Positions 33,255 to 48,458 of a stretch of DNA of 64,000 nt are shown here, piece by piece. The translations under genes were made by a program, and so were the position numbers. The notes beneath the pieces are model-generated. The model worked only from the letters and a program-made list of their open reading frames with translations, was not told the origin of the DNA and ran no database searches. How positions within the stretch are numbered: the first letter of the stretch is position 1; every line of letters starts with the position of its first letter. Source of the DNA: Solwaraspora sp. WMMD791 (lineage in GTDB: Bacteria; Actinomycetota; Actinomycetes; Mycobacteriales; Micromonosporaceae); NCBI RefSeq assembly GCF_029581195.1, contig NZ_CP120737.1, forward strand, positions 3,821,001 to 3,885,000, read 5' to 3'.

Positions 33255-34448
33255 TCACTTGATGATCTTGGTGACCCGACCGGCGCCGACGGTCCGGCCA
33301 CCCTCACGGATCGCGAACTTGAGGTTCTCCTCCATCGCGATCGGCTGGATCAGCTTGACCGTCATGGAGGTGTTGTCACCCGGCATGACCATCTCGGTGC
33401 CCTCCGGCAACGTGACCACGCCGGTCACGTCGGTGGTCCGGAAGTAGAACTGCGGCCGGTAGTTCTGGAAGAACGGCGTGTGCCGGCCACCTTCCTCCTT
33501 GGAGAGGATGTAGACGGTCGCCTCGAACTCGGTGTGCGGGGTGGTGGTACCCGGCTTGATGACCACCATGCCGCGCTCGACGTCCTCGCGCTTGATACCA
33601 CGCAGCAGCAGACCGACGTTCTCGCCGGCCCGCGCCTCGTCCAGCAGCTTGCGGAACATCTCGATGCCGGTGCAGGTGGTCTTCATCGACTTCTCGCGGA
33701 TGCCGACGATCTCCACCTCCTCGTTCGGCTTGAGGATGCCCCGCTCGGCGCGGCCGGTCACCACGGTGCCCCGACCGGTGATCGTGAAGACGTCCTCGAT
33801 CGGCATGAGGAACGGCTTCTCGGTCTCCCGCTCCGGCTGCGGAATCGCGGTGTCGACCGCGTTCATCAGGTCCATGAGCTTGTCGGACCACTCCGGGTCG
33901 CCCTCGAGCGCCTTGAGCGCGGAGACCCGTACGACCGGCAGGTCGTCACCCGGGTACTCCTGCGCCGACAGCAGCTCACGGACCTCGAGCTCGACCAGCT
34001 CGAGCAGCTCCTCGTCGTCGACCATGTCGCTCTTGTTGAGCGCCACGACGATGTACGGGACGCCGACCTGGCGGGCCAGCAGCACGTGCTCGCGGGTCTG
34101 CGGCATCGGGCCGTCGGTCGCCGCGACCACCAGGATCGCGCCGTCCATCTGCGCGGCACCGGTGATCATGTTCTTGATGTAGTCGGCGTGACCGGGGCAG
34201 TCGACGTGTGCGTAGTGCCGCGCCTCGGTCTGGTACTCGACGTGTGCGATCGAGATCGTGATGCCGCGGGCCTTCTCCTCCGGCGCCTTGTCGATCTCGT
34301 CGAACGGCGTGTACGGGTTGAGGTCCGGCATCCTGTCGTGCAGGACCTTGGTGATGGCCGCCGTCAGCGTCGTCTTACCGTGGTCGATGTGACCAATGGT
34401 GCCGATGTTGACGTGCGGCTTAGTCCGCTCGAACTTCGCCTTCGCCAC
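33255..34448 (-). CDS. tuf: Translation elongation factor Tu
   Basis: 397-aa GTPase that delivers aminoacyl-tRNA. G1 is GHIDHGKTT (residues 19-27; Ile where most have Val), G3 is DCPGH and G4 is NKSD. The switch region reads [14 protein letters not shown]. The residues known to decide thiazolyl-peptide (GE2270A) resistance, in TCTGIEMF, are of the sensitive type. It follows fusA in the str operon order. Confidence 0.98.
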   Translation of the reverse strand: MAKAKFERTKPHVNIGTIGHIDHGKTTLTAAITKVLHDRMPDLNPYTPFDEIDKAPEEKARGITISIAHVEYQTEARHYAHVDCPGHADYIKNMITGAAQMDGAILVVAATDGPMPQTREHVLLARQVGVPYIVVALNKSDMVDDEELLELVELEVRELLSAQEYPGDDLPVVRVSALKALEGDPEWSDKLMDLMNAVDTAIPQPERETEKPFLMPIEDVFTITGRGTVVTGRAERGILKPNEEVEIVGIREKSMKTTCTGIEMFRKLLDEARAGENVGLLLRGIKREDVERGMVVIKPGTTTPHTEFEATVYILSKEEGGRHTPFFQNYRPQFYFRTTDVTGVVTLPEGTEMVMPGDNTSMTVKLIQPIAMEENLKFAIREGGRTVGAGRVTKIIK

Positions 34449-34636
34449 TGGTGTCCTCCTGTGGACTTCTTGGTTCGTACGCCCGGCGCGCCGTTCGGCG
34501 CTTAGGACTCTGTCGACAGCCTTTCCGGTCCGATGTCGGCGACCGGGAAGTGCTTGGGTCTTGCGGCGGTCACGCCTTCAGGCCCGGTACGCAGCTCGCC
34601 CGAGACGGGCCGGGGAAGCGACGCTCCCCCGGACCG

Positions 34637-36733
34637 TTACTCGCCCGTCGCCTTCGCGATGATCTCCTTCGCCACGCTCTGCGGCACTTCGGCGTAGGAG
34701 TCGAACTGCATGCTGTAGCTCGCCCGGCCCTGGGTCTTCGACCGCAGGTCGCCGACGTAGCCGAACATCTCCGACAGCGGCACCAGGGCCCGGACGACGC
34801 GGGCTCCGCCGCGCTCCTCCATCGCCTGGATGATGCCACGCCGGGAGTTGAGGTCGCCGATGACGTCACCCATGTTCTCCTCCGGAGTGGTGACTTCAAC
34901 GGCCATCATCGGCTCGAGCAGCGCGGGATCCGCCCGGCGGGCGGCCTCCTTGAGCGCCATCGAACCGGCGATCTTGAACGCCATCTCGGACGAGTCCACC
35001 TCGTGGTACTGCCCGTCGACCAGGGTCAGCTTGACCCCGACCAGCGGGTAGCCGGCGAGGATGCCGTACTGCATGGCGTCCTGGGCACCGGCGTCGACCG
35101 ACGGGATGAACTCCCGCGGCACCCGGCCACCGGTGACCGCGTTCGCGAACTCGTACGTCGGCGCCTCGTTGTCCAGCGGCAGCGGCTCCAGGCTGATGAT
35201 CACCCGGGCGTACTGGCCGGACCCACCGGTCTGCTTCTTGTGGGTGTACTCGACCTTCTCCACCGCGCGGCGGATGGTCTCCCGGTACGCCACCTGCGGC
35301 TTGCCGATGTTCGCCTCGACGTTGAACTCGCGGCGCATCCGGTCGACCAGGATGTCCAGGTGCAGCTCGCCCATGCCGGCGATGACCGTCTGCCCGGTCT
35401 CCTCGTCGTTCTTGACGCGGAAGGTCGGGTCCTCCTCGGCCAGCCGCTGGATCGCGGTGCTGAGCTTCTCCTGGTCGGCCTTGGTCTTGGGCTCGATCGC
35501 CACCTCGATGACCGGCTCCGGGAACGTCATCGACTCCAGGATGACCGGGTTCGCCGGGTCACACAGGGTGTCCCCGGTGGTGGTCTGCTTCAGGCCCTGC
35601 ACGGCGATGATGTCACCGGCGACCGCGGCCGGCCGCTCCTCACGCTTGTTCGCGTGCATCTGGTAGATCTTGCCGATCCGCTCCTTGCGGTCCTTGGTGG
35701 AGTTCACCACCTGGGACCCGGACTCCAGCTTGCCGGAGTAGACCCGAACGTAGGTCAGCTTGCCGAGGTGCCGGTCGGTCTGGATCTTGAAGGCCAACCC
35801 GGAGAACGGCTCGCTCGGCGACGGCTTACGCAGCATCGGGGTCTCGCCGTCGGTCGCGGTGCCCTCGATCGCCGGGATGTCCAGCGGCGACGGCAGGTAG
35901 TCGACGACGGCGTCCAGCATCGGCTGCACGCCCTTGTTCTTGAAGGCCGAGCCGCACAGCACCGGGTTGCCCTTGTCGGCGAGGGTGGCCCGCCGGATGG
36001 CGGCCTTGATCTCGGCGACGGAGAGTTCCTCACCTTCGAGGTACTTCTCCATGATGGCGTCGTCGACGTCGGCGAGGGTCTCCACCAGCTTCTCGCGCCA
36101 CTCGGCGGCGGCGTCGGCGAGGTCGGCCGGGATCTCCTCGATCGCGTAGTCCTCGCCCTTCTGGGTCTCCCCGCGCCAGGTCAGCGCGCGCATCTCGACC
36201 AGGTCGACGACACCGATGTGGTCGCCCTCCAGGCCGATCGGGATCTGCAGCACCAGCGGGGTGGCGTTGAGCCGGTCCACCATCATCTGCACACAGCGGA
36301 AGAAGTCGGCCCCGGTCCGGTCGAGCTTGTTGACGAAGCACATCCGGGGGACCTTGTACTTGTCCGCCTGCCGCCAGACGTTCTCGGTCTGCGGCTCCAC
36401 GCCGGCGACGCCGTCGTAGACCGCCACCGCGCCGTCGAGCACGCGCAGCGACCGCTCGACCTCGACCGTGAAGTCGACGTGGCCGGGCGTGTCGATGATC
36501 TGGATGGTGTGGCCCTTCCACTCACACTTGGTGGCGGCGGAGGTGATGGTGATCCCCCGCTCCTGCTCCTGCTCCATCCAGTCCATGACGGCAGCGCCCT
36601 CGTGGACCTCACCGATCTTGTAGGTGATACCGGTGTAGAACAGGATCCGCTCAGTGGTCGTGGTCTTACCGGCATCGATGTGCGCCATGATGCCGATGTT
36701 GCGAACCTTGGCGAGCGCGTCTGCGGCGGCCAC
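34637..36733 (-). CDS. fusA: Translation elongation factor G
   Basis: 698-aa translocase GTPase. Domain I has [42 protein letters not shown] and [10 protein letters not shown]; domain IV has [16 protein letters not shown] and domain V ends with the [19 protein letters not shown] block. Only this copy is in the window; it sits in the rpsL-rpsG-fusA-tuf str order. Confidence 0.98.
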   Translation of the reverse strand: MAAADALAKVRNIGIMAHIDAGKTTTTERILFYTGITYKIGEVHEGAAVMDWMEQEQERGITITSAATKCEWKGHTIQIIDTPGHVDFTVEVERSLRVLDGAVAVYDGVAGVEPQTENVWRQADKYKVPRMCFVNKLDRTGADFFRCVQMMVDRLNATPLVLQIPIGLEGDHIGVVDLVEMRALTWRGETQKGEDYAIEEIPADLADAAAEWREKLVETLADVDDAIMEKYLEGEELSVAEIKAAIRRATLADKGNPVLCGSAFKNKGVQPMLDAVVDYLPSPLDIPAIEGTATDGETPMLRKPSPSEPFSGLAFKIQTDRHLGKLTYVRVYSGKLESGSQVVNSTKDRKERIGKIYQMHANKREERPAAVAGDIIAVQGLKQTTTGDTLCDPANPVILESMTFPEPVIEVAIEPKTKADQEKLSTAIQRLAEEDPTFRVKNDEETGQTVIAGMGELHLDILVDRMRREFNVEANIGKPQVAYRETIRRAVEKVEYTHKKQTGGSGQYARVIISLEPLPLDNEAPTYEFANAVTGGRVPREFIPSVDAGAQDAMQYGILAGYPLVGVKLTLVDGQYHEVDSSEMAFKIAGSMALKEAARRADPALLEPMMAVEVTTPEENMGDVIGDLNSRRGIIQAMEERGGARVVRALVPLSEMFGYVGDLRSKTQGRASYSMQFDSYAEVPQSVAKEIIAKATGE

Positions 36734-36803
36734 TTCAATCCCTACTTCGTCTCGTCGTCGACTGTGTCTGCGCGGCTGTGCCGGGAGGCATGACAGCTGC
36801 CGC

Positions 36804-37274
36804 TTACCAGCGGTAGTGCGCGAAGGCCTTGTTGGACTCCGCCATCTTGTGGGTGTCCTCGCGACGCTTCACCGCGGCGCCCAGACCGTTGCTCGCGTCC
36901 AGCAGCTCGTTCATCAGGCGCTCGACCATGGTCTTCTCCCGGCGGGCCTTCGAGTACTGGACCAGCCAGCGCAGCCCCAGGGTGGTCGCCCGCGACGGGC
37001 GGACCTCGACCGGGACCTGGTAGGTCGCGCCACCGACCCGGCGGCTGCGCACCTCCAGGGTGGGCTTGACGTTGTCCATGGCGCGCTTGAGCGTGACGAC
37101 CGGGTCGGTGCCGGACTTCTCCCGGCAGCCCTCCAGGGCGCCGTAGACGATGCGCTCGGCCAGCTGACGCTTGCCACGCAGGAGAATCTTGTTCACCAGC
37201 TGGGTGACCAGCGGGGAGTTGTACACCGGGTCCGCGACCAGTGGCCGACGCGGTGCTGGGCCCTTACGCGGCAT
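36804..37274 (-). CDS. rpsG: 30S ribosomal protein S7
   Basis: 156-aa head-assembly initiator that touches the E-site tRNA. Begins [20 protein letters not shown]; signatures [20 protein letters not shown] and [17 protein letters not shown]. The start at 37274 follows the rpsL stop by one base; in E. coli S7 controls the str operon. Confidence 0.98.
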   Translation of the reverse strand: MPRKGPAPRRPLVADPVYNSPLVTQLVNKILLRGKRQLAERIVYGALEGCREKSGTDPVVTLKRAMDNVKPTLEVRSRRVGGATYQVPVEVRPSRATTLGLRWLVQYSKARREKTMVERLMNELLDASNGLGAAVKRREDTHKMAESNKAFAHYRW

Positions 37275-37275
37275 G

Positions 37276-37650
<375 letters not shown>

Positions 37651-38101
37651 CGGGTTCCTTTGCTCCCTCCGGCCGCAGGCGGCCGCACTGTTCCTCAGCC
37701 GCCCGTGGACGGCTCTCCTACATTCCGACCGGCCACCCCGGCTGGGGCCCCGGCACCCGCGGTCGGGCGTGTCGCCCGCGCGCGGACCCGGCACGCTACT
37801 GTCACCCACCGGGATCTGCATCCGTCGTGACGTCACTCGATGGCCGATGGCCAGGTCGAGCGCACGCACGACTTGCCCGGTCACGCCGGGCACGAGAGGA
37901 AAGAGTACCCACCCCACACGCGCAGGTCAAAACGGCTTCCGCAGCGGTCGCGTCAGCCGCCACCACCTGCCCGCCTGCGGCGGACGACTCCAGTGACCCA
38001 GTGTACCGGCTCGCCAGTCCATCGGCCGGCCGGCCCGGACCTTGCCCCGTACCGGGCCCGTCGGGGCCCGTCCGCCGGCCCGGCGTCCGGCGGCGTCTCA
38101 G
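37651..38101. other. Non-coding region upstream of rpsL
   Basis: 451 bp with no gene. A good minus-strand promoter lies at 37902-37930, giving a ~245-nt leader before rpsL. The rest, towards 38101, shows nothing recognisable. Confidence 0.5.
37902..37930 (-). promoter_or_regulatory. Promoter of the str operon (rpsL)
   Basis: Minus strand: -35 TTGACC (37925-37930), 17-nt spacer, -10 TACTCT (37902-37907). Close to the consensus for housekeeping sigma in actinobacteria. Confidence 0.7.
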
Positions 38102-38617
38102 TCAGGCGAGCACCAGGAGCATGGTCAGCACCAGCCCCAGCAGGGTGATCACCAGCCCGACGGCCCCGCAGCTGATCCCGGCGATCGCCACCCCACGCCC
38201 GGTGAACCGGACGGCCGGCGGCGGCGCGACCCGGCGGACCTGGCGCAGCCCGAGGACGCCCAGCGCCACCGCCGCGACCCCGAAGGAGCCGCTGAGCAGT
38301 GTGAACGCACCAGCCACCCAGCCGCCCCAGCCGCTGTCGGCACCGCCTGCCCCCAGGCAGCCGACCGCGAACGACACCAGCACCGAGACCACCCCGGCGA
38401 TCAGCGCGGCGACCGCCAGCCCGGACACCACCGGCGCCACCTCCAGGTGGACCAGGCCGTACTCCGTACCGGGGACCGGATCGACCCGGCGCGGGCGCAA
38501 CCGACCCTCCGGCGGCGGGGGCGGCGCCATCGGCCCGGCGACGGGCGGACCGCCCGCCGGCCCCGCAGCCGGGTAGCCCGGGAACTGGGTCACCTGATCG
38601 TCCTCCTCGTCCGTCAC
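38102..38617 (-). CDS. DUF4190-type membrane protein
   Basis: 171 aa. Residues 1-~55 are Pro/Gly-rich and probably cytoplasmic. Then come three to four hydrophobic segments (VSGLAVAALIAGVVSVLVSFAVG, WVAGAFTLLSGSFGVAAVALGVLGL, GVAIAGISCGAVGLVITLLGLV) joined by the LRQVRR/GRGVAIAG pattern typical of DUF4190. Function unknown. It is followed closely upstream by a second small membrane protein, and may be co-transcribed with it. Confidence 0.75.
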   Translation of the reverse strand: MTDEEDDQVTQFPGYPAAGPAGGPPVAGPMAPPPPPEGRLRPRRVDPVPGTEYGLVHLEVAPVVSGLAVAALIAGVVSVLVSFAVGCLGAGGADSGWGGWVAGAFTLLSGSFGVAAVALGVLGLRQVRRVAPPPAVRFTGRGVAIAGISCGAVGLVITLLGLVLTMLLVLA

Positions 38618-38677
38618 CGGCCGGTCGACGCCGGCTGGTCCGTCACCGGCCGGTCGACCCGGCCGGTGAATCGTCGG

Positions 38678-39043
38678 TCAGTCGACCCCGGGGGCGAAGT
38701 CCTGGCCGACCGGACCGGTCGCCCAGGCGAAGATGCCGAGCACCAGCGCCAGGGTCAGTACCGCACCGGCGAGGAGCAGGCCCGTCCAGGCCAGGCGCTC
38801 ACCGCGCCGCAGCCAGATCGCTCCGGTCAGGTAACCCCGGGAGTCGTACGCCTCACGGCGCGCCTGCCGACCCAGCAGCAGCGCCACGGTGGCCGGCACC
38901 GCCCCGCCGACCAGCACTCCGGTGATCACGGCGACCAGCCCGAGCGCGAATACCGCCGCCGCCTTGCTGGACCGGACCGGATCCGGATCCGCCGGATGCC
39001 GGGGTCTCGGATACGTGGCCGAGGGCACCGGGGTCGCCTGCAC
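38678..39043 (-). CDS. Small membrane protein, unknown function
   Basis: 121 aa with a short polar N-terminus and two hydrophobic segments (AAVFALGLVAVITGVLVGGAVPATVALLL and AWTGLLLAGAVLTLALVLGIFAW) separated by a basic loop (GRQARREAYDSRGY). The second half resembles the C-terminal part of DUF4190-like proteins. No function can be assigned. It lies 60 nt ahead of the DUF4190 gene on the same strand and downstream of the rpoC terminator. Confidence 0.7.
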   Translation of the reverse strand: MQATPVPSATYPRPRHPADPDPVRSSKAAAVFALGLVAVITGVLVGGAVPATVALLLGRQARREAYDSRGYLTGAIWLRRGERLAWTGLLLAGAVLTLALVLGIFAWATGPVGQDFAPGVD

Positions 39044-39060
39044 GGTGTCAGCCTACAAGC

Positions 39061-39106
39061 TGACGGCGCCTGCCCCGCCGCGCTCGCGGTGGGACAGGCG
39101 CCGTCA
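39061..39106 (-). terminator. Terminator hairpin after rpoC
   Basis: TGACGGCGCCTGCCCC (39061-39076) pairs with 39091-39106 with one mismatch over 16 bp, around a 14-nt loop. It begins 20 nt after the rpoC stop. Confidence 0.75.
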
Positions 39107-39126
39107 CAGCTGTACCGGACCGGTGG

Positions 39127-43014
<3,888 letters not shown>

Positions 43015-43100
43015 GTTACGTGTCCCCTATGTCGTCGTCTCTACTGCTGGTTCGTGGGGCGGGTCGGCGGCCCTGTCGCAACAGGGCCGCCGACCGCACC

Positions 43101-46100
43101 TCAGACTTCCTCGACCGAGCTCGGCTCCCGCCGGGACAGGTCGATACCGAGTTCCTCCGCCGCCCGGAACACCTCGTCGTCGGTCTCGCGCATTTCCAGG
43201 GCCACGCCGTCGCTGGAGAGCACCTCGACGTTGAGGCACAGCGACTGCAGCTCCTTGAGCAGCACCTTGAACGACTCGGGGATGCCCGGCTCGGGGATGT
43301 TCTCGCCCTTGACGATCGCCTCGTAGACCTTGACCCGGCCCAGGACGTCGTCGGACTTGATGGTCAGCAGTTCCTGCAGGGCGTAGGCGGCGCCGTACGC
43401 CTGCATCGCCCAGCACTCCATCTCACCGAAGCGCTGGCCACCGAACTGGGCCTTACCGCCGAGCGGCTGCTGGGTGATCATCGAGTACGGGCCGGTCGAC
43501 CGCGCGTGGATCTTGTCGTCGACCAGGTGGTTGAGCTTGAGGATGTAGATGTAGCCGACTGCGATCGCGTCCGGCAGCGGCTCACCGGAGCGCCCGTCGA
43601 ACAGCTGGGCCTTGCCGGAGTTGCCGATCAGCTGCACGCCGTCACGGTTCGGCAGGGTGCTGCCGAGCAGGCCGGTGATCTCCTCCTCGCGGACACCGTC
43701 GAAGACCGGGGTCGCGACGTTGGTGTCCGGCTCGGCCTCGTCGGACCCGATGGCCCGCAGCGCGGCCTTCCACTCGGCGTCGTCGCCCTCGACCTTCCAG
43801 CCGGTCTTGGCCACCCACCCGAGGTGGGTCTCCAGGATCTGGCCGATGTTCATCCGGCCCGGCACACCGAGCGGGTTGAGCACGATGTCGACCGGCGTAC
43901 CGTCGGAGAGGAACGGCATGTCCTCCACCGGCAGGATCTTGGAGATGACACCCTTGTTGCCGTGCCGGCCGGCGAGCTTGTCGCCGTCCTGGATCTTCCG
44001 CTTCTGGGCGACGTAGACCCGGACCAGCTCGTTGACGCCCGGCGGCAACTCGTCGCCGTCGTCGCGGGAGAAGGTCCGTACGCCGATCACCGTGCCGGTC
44101 TCACCGTGCGGCACCTTCAGCGAGGTGTCCCGGACCTCCCGGGCCTTCTCGCCGAAGATCGCCCGCAGCAGCCGCTCCTCCGGGGTCAGCTCGGTCTCGC
44201 CCTTCGGGGTGACCTTGCCGACCAGGATGTCGCCGGGGACGACCTCGGCGCCGATCCGGATGATGCCGCGCTCGTCGAGGTCGGCGAGCATCTCCTCGCT
44301 GACGTTCGGGATGTCGCGGGTGATCTCCTCCGGGCCGAGCTTGGTGTCCCGGGCGTCGACCTCGTGCTCCTCGATGTGGATCGAGGTGAGCACGTCCTGC
44401 TGCACCAGCCGCTGGGACAGGATGATCGCGTCCTCGTAGTTGTAGCCCTCCCACGGCATGAACGCCACGAGCAGGTTACGGCCGAGGGCCATCTCGCCTT
44501 CGTCGGTGCACGGACCGTCCGCGATGACCTGGCCGGCCTCGACCCGGTCGCCCTCGAAGACGGTCGGCTTCTGGTTGACGCAGGAGCCGGCGTTGGAGCG
44601 GCGGAACTTGTGCAGCAGGTAGGTCCGGCGGTGGCCGTCGTCCTGGTGCACCGTGACGTAGTCGGCGCAGAGGTCCTCGACCACGCCGCCGGCCTCGGCC
44701 AGCACCACGTCGCCGGCGTCGACCGCCGCGCGGTACTCCATGCCGGTGCCGACCAGCGGGGACTCCGCCTTGACCAGCGGAACCGCCTGACGCTGCATGT
44801 TCGCGCCCATCAGGGCCCGGTTGGCGTCGTCGTGCTCCAGGAACGGGATCATCGCGGTGGCCACGGAGACCATCTGCCGCGGTGAGACGTCCATGTAGTC
44901 GACGGCGGCCGGCGAGACGAAGTCGACCTCACCGCCCTTGCGTCGGACCAGGACGCGGTCCTCGGCGAAGGTGCCGTCGGCCATCAGCGGGGCGTTGGCC
45001 TGCGCCTTGACGTACCGGTCCTCCTCGTCGGCGGTCAGGTAGTCGATCTGGTCGGTGACCCGGCCGTCGACGACCTTGCGGTACGGCGTCTCGATGAAGC
45101 CGAACGGGTTGACCCGCCCGAAGGTGGACAGCGCCCCGATCAGACCGATGTTCGGCCCTTCCGGGGTCTCGATCGGGCACATCCGGCCGTAGTGCGACGG
45201 GTGCACGTCGCGGACCTCGAAGCCGGCCCGCTCCCGGGACAGACCACCCGGGCCGAGGGCGCTGAGCCGTCGGCGGTGGGTCAACCCGGCGAGCGGGTTG
45301 GTCTGGTCCATGAACTGGGACAGCTGCGAGGTGCCGAAGAACTCCTTGATCGCCGCCACCACCGGACGGATGTTGATCAGGGTCTGCGGCGTGATCGCCT
45401 CGACGTCCTGGGTGGTCATCCGCTCGCGGACGACCCGCTCCATCCGGGACAGGCCGACCCGTACCTGGTTCTGGATCAGCTCACCGACGGTACGCAGCCG
45501 CCGGTTACCGAAGTGGTCGATGTCGTCGGCCTCGTAGCCCTCCTCACCGGCGTGCAGCCGGCAGAGGTACTCGACGGTGGCGACGATGTCGTCCTCGGTC
45601 AGCGTCCCCTTGTTGATCGGGACGTCCAGCTCGAGCTTCTTGTTGAACTTGTACCGGCCGACCTTGGCGACGTCGTACCGCTTCGGGTTGAAGAAGAGGT
45701 TGTCGAGCAGGGTCTGCGCGTTCTCGCGGGTCGGCGGCTCGCCAGGACGCAGCTTGCGGTAGATGTCGAGCAGCGCCTCGTCCACCCCGGCGATGTGGTC
45801 CTTCTCCAGGGTGGTCATCATCAGCTCGGACCAGCCGAACCGCTCACGGATCCGGTCGGCGGACCAACCGATGGCCTTGAGCAGGACGGTCACGGCCTGG
45901 CGCCGCTTACGGTCGATGCGGACACCGACGGTGTCGCGCTTGTCGATGTCGAACTCCAGCCAGGCACCCCGGCTCGGGATCACCTTGACGCTGGACAGAT
46001 CGCGGTCGGAGGTCTTGTCCGGCTGCTTGTCGAAGTACACGCCCGGCGAGCGGACGAGCTGGCTGACCACGACGCGCTCGGTGCCGTTGATGATGAAGGT

Positions 46101-46532
46101 GCCCTTCGGCGTCATCATCGGGAAGTCACCCATGAACACCGTCTGGCTCTTGATCTCGCCAGTGGTGTTGTTGGTGAACTCCGCGGTCACGAAGAGCGGT
46201 GCGCAGTAGGTCAGGTCCTTCTCCTTGCACTCCTCGATCGAGGCCTTGACCTCGTCGAAGCGCGGGCTGGAGAAGGAAAGCGACATAGTGCCGGAAAAGT
46301 CCTCAATGGGACTGATCTCGTCGAGAATCTCCGCGAGGCCTGATCGTGCGTGCGGGTCGTCAGCCGACCGGCCCTGCCAAGCCTCGTTGCCCACCAGCCA
46401 GTCGAAGGATTCGGTCTGGATGGAGAGAAGGTTGGGGACCTCGAGGTGTTCGGTGATCCGGCCGAATGAGATTCGGCGAGGAGCGAAAGCGCTCGACGTA
46501 CGACTGGTCTTCGCAGGGCGGGAAGCTGCCAA
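43101..46532 (-). CDS. rpoB: RNA polymerase beta subunit
   Basis: 1143 aa, TTG start at 46532 with GGAAGGA 7 nt ahead; a longer upstream reading has no homology. Family blocks include the rifampicin-binding region around residues 402-424, the catalytic [17 protein letters not shown] and the C-terminal [18 protein letters not shown]. In the rifampicin region three positions differ from E. coli (Thr411, Ala415 and Arg420, equal to 518, 522 and 527). Asp409, His419 and Ser424 (516, 526, 531) are wild type. Confidence 0.98.
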   Translation of the reverse strand: MAASRPAKTSRTSSAFAPRRISFGRITEHLEVPNLLSIQTESFDWLVGNEAWQGRSADDPHARSGLAEILDEISPIEDFSGTMSLSFSSPRFDEVKASIEECKEKDLTYCAPLFVTAEFTNNTTGEIKSQTVFMGDFPMMTPKGTFIINGTERVVVSQLVRSPGVYFDKQPDKTSDRDLSSVKVIPSRGAWLEFDIDKRDTVGVRIDRKRRQAVTVLLKAIGWSADRIRERFGWSELMMTTLEKDHIAGVDEALLDIYRKLRPGEPPTRENAQTLLDNLFFNPKRYDVAKVGRYKFNKKLELDVPINKGTLTEDDIVATVEYLCRLHAGEEGYEADDIDHFGNRRLRTVGELIQNQVRVGLSRMERVVRERMTTQDVEAITPQTLINIRPVVAAIKEFFGTSQLSQFMDQTNPLAGLTHRRRLSALGPGGLSRERAGFEVRDVHPSHYGRMCPIETPEGPNIGLIGALSTFGRVNPFGFIETPYRKVVDGRVTDQIDYLTADEEDRYVKAQANAPLMADGTFAEDRVLVRRKGGEVDFVSPAAVDYMDVSPRQMVSVATAMIPFLEHDDANRALMGANMQRQAVPLVKAESPLVGTGMEYRAAVDAGDVVLAEAGGVVEDLCADYVTVHQDDGHRRTYLLHKFRRSNAGSCVNQKPTVFEGDRVEAGQVIADGPCTDEGEMALGRNLLVAFMPWEGYNYEDAIILSQRLVQQDVLTSIHIEEHEVDARDTKLGPEEITRDIPNVSEEMLADLDERGIIRIGAEVVPGDILVGKVTPKGETELTPEERLLRAIFGEKAREVRDTSLKVPHGETGTVIGVRTFSRDDGDELPPGVNELVRVYVAQKRKIQDGDKLAGRHGNKGVISKILPVEDMPFLSDGTPVDIVLNPLGVPGRMNIGQILETHLGWVAKTGWKVEGDDAEWKAALRAIGSDEAEPDTNVATPVFDGVREEEITGLLGSTLPNRDGVQLIGNSGKAQLFDGRSGEPLPDAIAVGYIYILKLNHLVDDKIHARSTGPYSMITQQPLGGKAQFGGQRFGEMECWAMQAYGAAYALQELLTIKSDDVLGRVKVYEAIVKGENIPEPGIPESFKVLLKELQSLCLNVEVLSSDGVALEMRETDDEVFRAAEELGIDLSRREPSSVEEV

Positions 46533-47097
46533 GATGCGTCCTTCCGAGGACCGGTGCTGCAGACGGCTGTTTCGCGCGCACTCCAAGGAACCTCGGTCAA
46601 AATATCCAGGATCGGACATTCCGGGCGCGAGGCAAGTCGGAAGGCAGCGCAAACTAGCAGTGTAGCCGAGCGGCTAACCGCTGTCCAGCCCAACCCCGAA
46701 GGAACGTCGCGGAGCCGGCCGGGGCGTCGACTCGGACGCCTCTCGGACCGCTCGGAACGCGGCGTTTTCCCACGGGGCCTCGTGGGGCTGGCGGACAACG
46801 GGACACCGCACTCCGATCGCTCGGAGCCGGCGGCCCGCCGCTGGTGCCATTACCCAGCTTTGGCCGTCGCAAGCCTGGATCCGCCAACCGCCCTCGGCAC
46901 ACCGGGCCCGAGGCGACACCTGAAGGATCAGTCCTGCAGTAGTCAGCGTGCCTGCCGCCACGGGCCGCGTCAAGGCCTGTCGTACCGGCAGATCGCCTTT
47001 CCCCCAGCGGGTTGCCAGGCAGCCATCGACCGCAGCGCCCACCCGGAAAGGTGAAATGCCCTGATCATTGGGCAATCGCACCCGGTGTGCGAACGGA
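46533..47097. other. Non-coding region between rplL and rpoB
   Basis: About 565 bp with no supported gene. It holds the rpoB promoter (46659-46687) and a ~120-nt rpoB leader. The part from 46700 to 47095, between the rplL terminator and this promoter, shows nothing recognisable; it is also GC-rich and contains only short open frames. Confidence 0.5.
46659..46687 (-). promoter_or_regulatory. Promoter of rpoBC
   Basis: Minus strand: -35 TGGACA (46682-46687), 17-nt spacer, -10 TACACT (46659-46664). Together with the terminator after rplL, it makes rpoBC a separate transcript from rplJL. Confidence 0.65.
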
Positions 47098-47134
47098 GAC
47101 GGGCGGCGACCCTCGCTGAGGATCGCCGCCCGTC
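47098..47134 (-). terminator. Terminator hairpin after rplL
   Basis: GACGGGCGGCGA (47098-47109) pairs with 47123-47134, extended by CCTC/GAGG past one mismatch, with a 3-nt loop. It starts 23 nt after the rplL stop. Confidence 0.75.
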
Positions 47135-47156
47135 CCGTGGCCCGGTGTGGGTCAGG

Positions 47157-47540
47157 TCACTTGAGGGTGACCTTGGCGCCTTCCGCCTCCAGCTTGGCCT
47201 TGGCCTTGTCGGCGGCCTCCTTGTTGGCCTTCTCCAGGACCGGCTTCGGCGCGGCCTCGACCAGGTCCTTGGCCTCCTTCAGGCCCAGGCCGGTCAGCTC
47301 CCGCACGACCTTGATGACCTGGATCTTCTTGCCGCCGTCAGCCTCGAGGATGACGTCGAACTCGTCCTTCTCCGGCTCGGCTTCCGCCGCGGCGGCGGCC
47401 GGGCCGGCGGCCGCGACGGCGACCGGAGCGGCGGCGGTGACCTCGAAGGTCTCCTCGAACTGCTTCACGAACTCCGAGAGCTCGATCAGCGTCATCTCCT
47501 TGAACGCGTCGAGCAGCTCGTCGGTGCTGAGCTTCGCCAT
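47157..47540 (-). CDS. rplL: 50S ribosomal protein L7/L12
   Basis: 127-aa stalk protein that recruits translation factors. N-terminal dimer domain ([21 protein letters not shown]), an Ala/Pro-rich hinge and the C-terminal domain ([20 protein letters not shown]). Preceded by rplJ after 45 nt. Confidence 0.98.
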   Translation of the reverse strand: MAKLSTDELLDAFKEMTLIELSEFVKQFEETFEVTAAAPVAVAAAGPAAAAAEAEPEKDEFDVILEADGGKKIQVIKVVRELTGLGLKEAKDLVEAAPKPVLEKANKEAADKAKAKLEAEGAKVTLK

Positions 47541-47585
47541 GGTCGGCTTCCTTTCGATGTGGTGACGTTACGGGGCACGGGCCGA

Positions 47586-48128
47586 TCAGGCCGGCGTACC
47601 CTCGGATTCGCGCTTGTCCTGCAGCGCTGCCGCCAGGCGGGCGGTCTTCGACAACGGCGCCTGCAGCACGGCCGCGGCCTTGCTCAGGTTCGCCTTCATG
47701 GCGCCGGCCATCTTGGCCAGCAGCACCTCACGGGACTCGAGGTCGGCCAGCTTGGTGACCTCGGCCGCGGTGATCGCGCGTCCTTCGAAGACCCCACCCT
47801 TGATGACGAGCATCGGGTTGGCCTTGGCGAAGTCGCGCAGGCCCTTGGCAGCCTCCACCACGTCGCCGGAGACGAAGGTGAGCGCGGTAGGACCGGTGAA
47901 CAGCTCGTCGAGTCCGTCGATGCCCGCGTCCGACGCGGCCCGCTTGGCCAGGGTGTTCTTCGCCACCGAGTAGGTCGCGCTCTGCCCCAACGAACGGCGC
48001 AGCTGGGTCAGCTGGGCAACGGTGAGACCACGGTACTCGGTGAGCACCGCGGCTCCCGACTCCCGGAAGCGCTCGGTCAGCTCGGCGACCGCGGTGGCCT
48101 TGTCGGCACGAACCGGCTTGTCCGCCAT
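47586..48128 (-). CDS. rplJ: 50S ribosomal protein L10
   Basis: 180-aa stalk base that binds 23S rRNA and L12 dimers. Signatures: [21 protein letters not shown] and [21 protein letters not shown]10-L12 represses its own mRNA in other bacteria; the long structured leader upstream fits this. Confidence 0.98.
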   Translation of the reverse strand: MADKPVRADKATAVAELTERFRESGAAVLTEYRGLTVAQLTQLRRSLGQSATYSVAKNTLAKRAASDAGIDGLDELFTGPTALTFVSGDVVEAAKGLRDFAKANPMLVIKGGVFEGRAITAAEVTKLADLESREVLLAKMAGAMKANLSKAAAVLQAPLSKTARLAAALQDKRESEGTPA

Positions 48129-48364
48129 GTCCCTCCTCTCTGGTGCTCAGGGCTGGCGACCGACCGGCGCACGGCCGGGCGGTCGGTGAAGATCCCGCGC
48201 CCACGAAAAACGCCCCGGCGCGAGGCGCACGGGGCGGGCAGCCGTCGAAATCGACGGGAGATGCTCGGCTTCCGTTCCGCCCCTGCGCGGGCCGCCCGTG
48301 GAAACGGGACCTTCAACCGTGCCGAGGCACGGTGACCAGCGGTCTTTGGGTGTGGATACCGTCC
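48129..48364 (-). promoter_or_regulatory. Structured leader of rplJL, possible L10 autoregulatory site
   Basis: A ~235-nt untranslated leader with several inverted repeats, for example CGCCCCG/CGGGGCG around 48208-48235 and CCGTCGA/TCGACGG at about 48241-48256. L10 leaders are known autogenous binding sites; assignment here is by position and inference, since the leader consensus was not aligned. Confidence 0.45.
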
Positions 48365-48393
48365 AGCGTACGGCACGGCCGACGCGGGGCCAA
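48365..48393 (-). promoter_or_regulatory. Promoter of rplJL
   Basis: Minus strand: -35 TTGGCC (48388-48393), 17-nt spacer, -10 TACGCT (48365-48370). It lies just beyond the rplA terminator. Confidence 0.6.
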
Positions 48394-48401
48394 ATCGACG
48401 T

Positions 48402-48441
48402 CGCCGGGCCGGGCCGACGAGTACGTCGGCCCGGCCCGGCG
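48402..48441 (-). terminator. Terminator hairpin after rplA
   Basis: CGCCGGGCCGGGCCGACG (48402-48419) and 48424-48441 form a perfect 18-bp stem with an AGTA loop, 17 nt after the rplA stop. Confidence 0.8.
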
Positions 48442-48458
48442 ATCACGCCGGAGGGCGC

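Noticed and set aside
33255-34448. EF-Tu as an elfamycin-resistant, producer-type copy
   Set aside because: The residues in the known GE2270A contact region (TCTGIEMF) are of the sensitive type, and the gene is in the normal str operon.
34451-36793. Plus-strand open frame of ~780 codons opposite fusA
   Set aside because: Antisense shadow of EF-G; no recognisable protein features.
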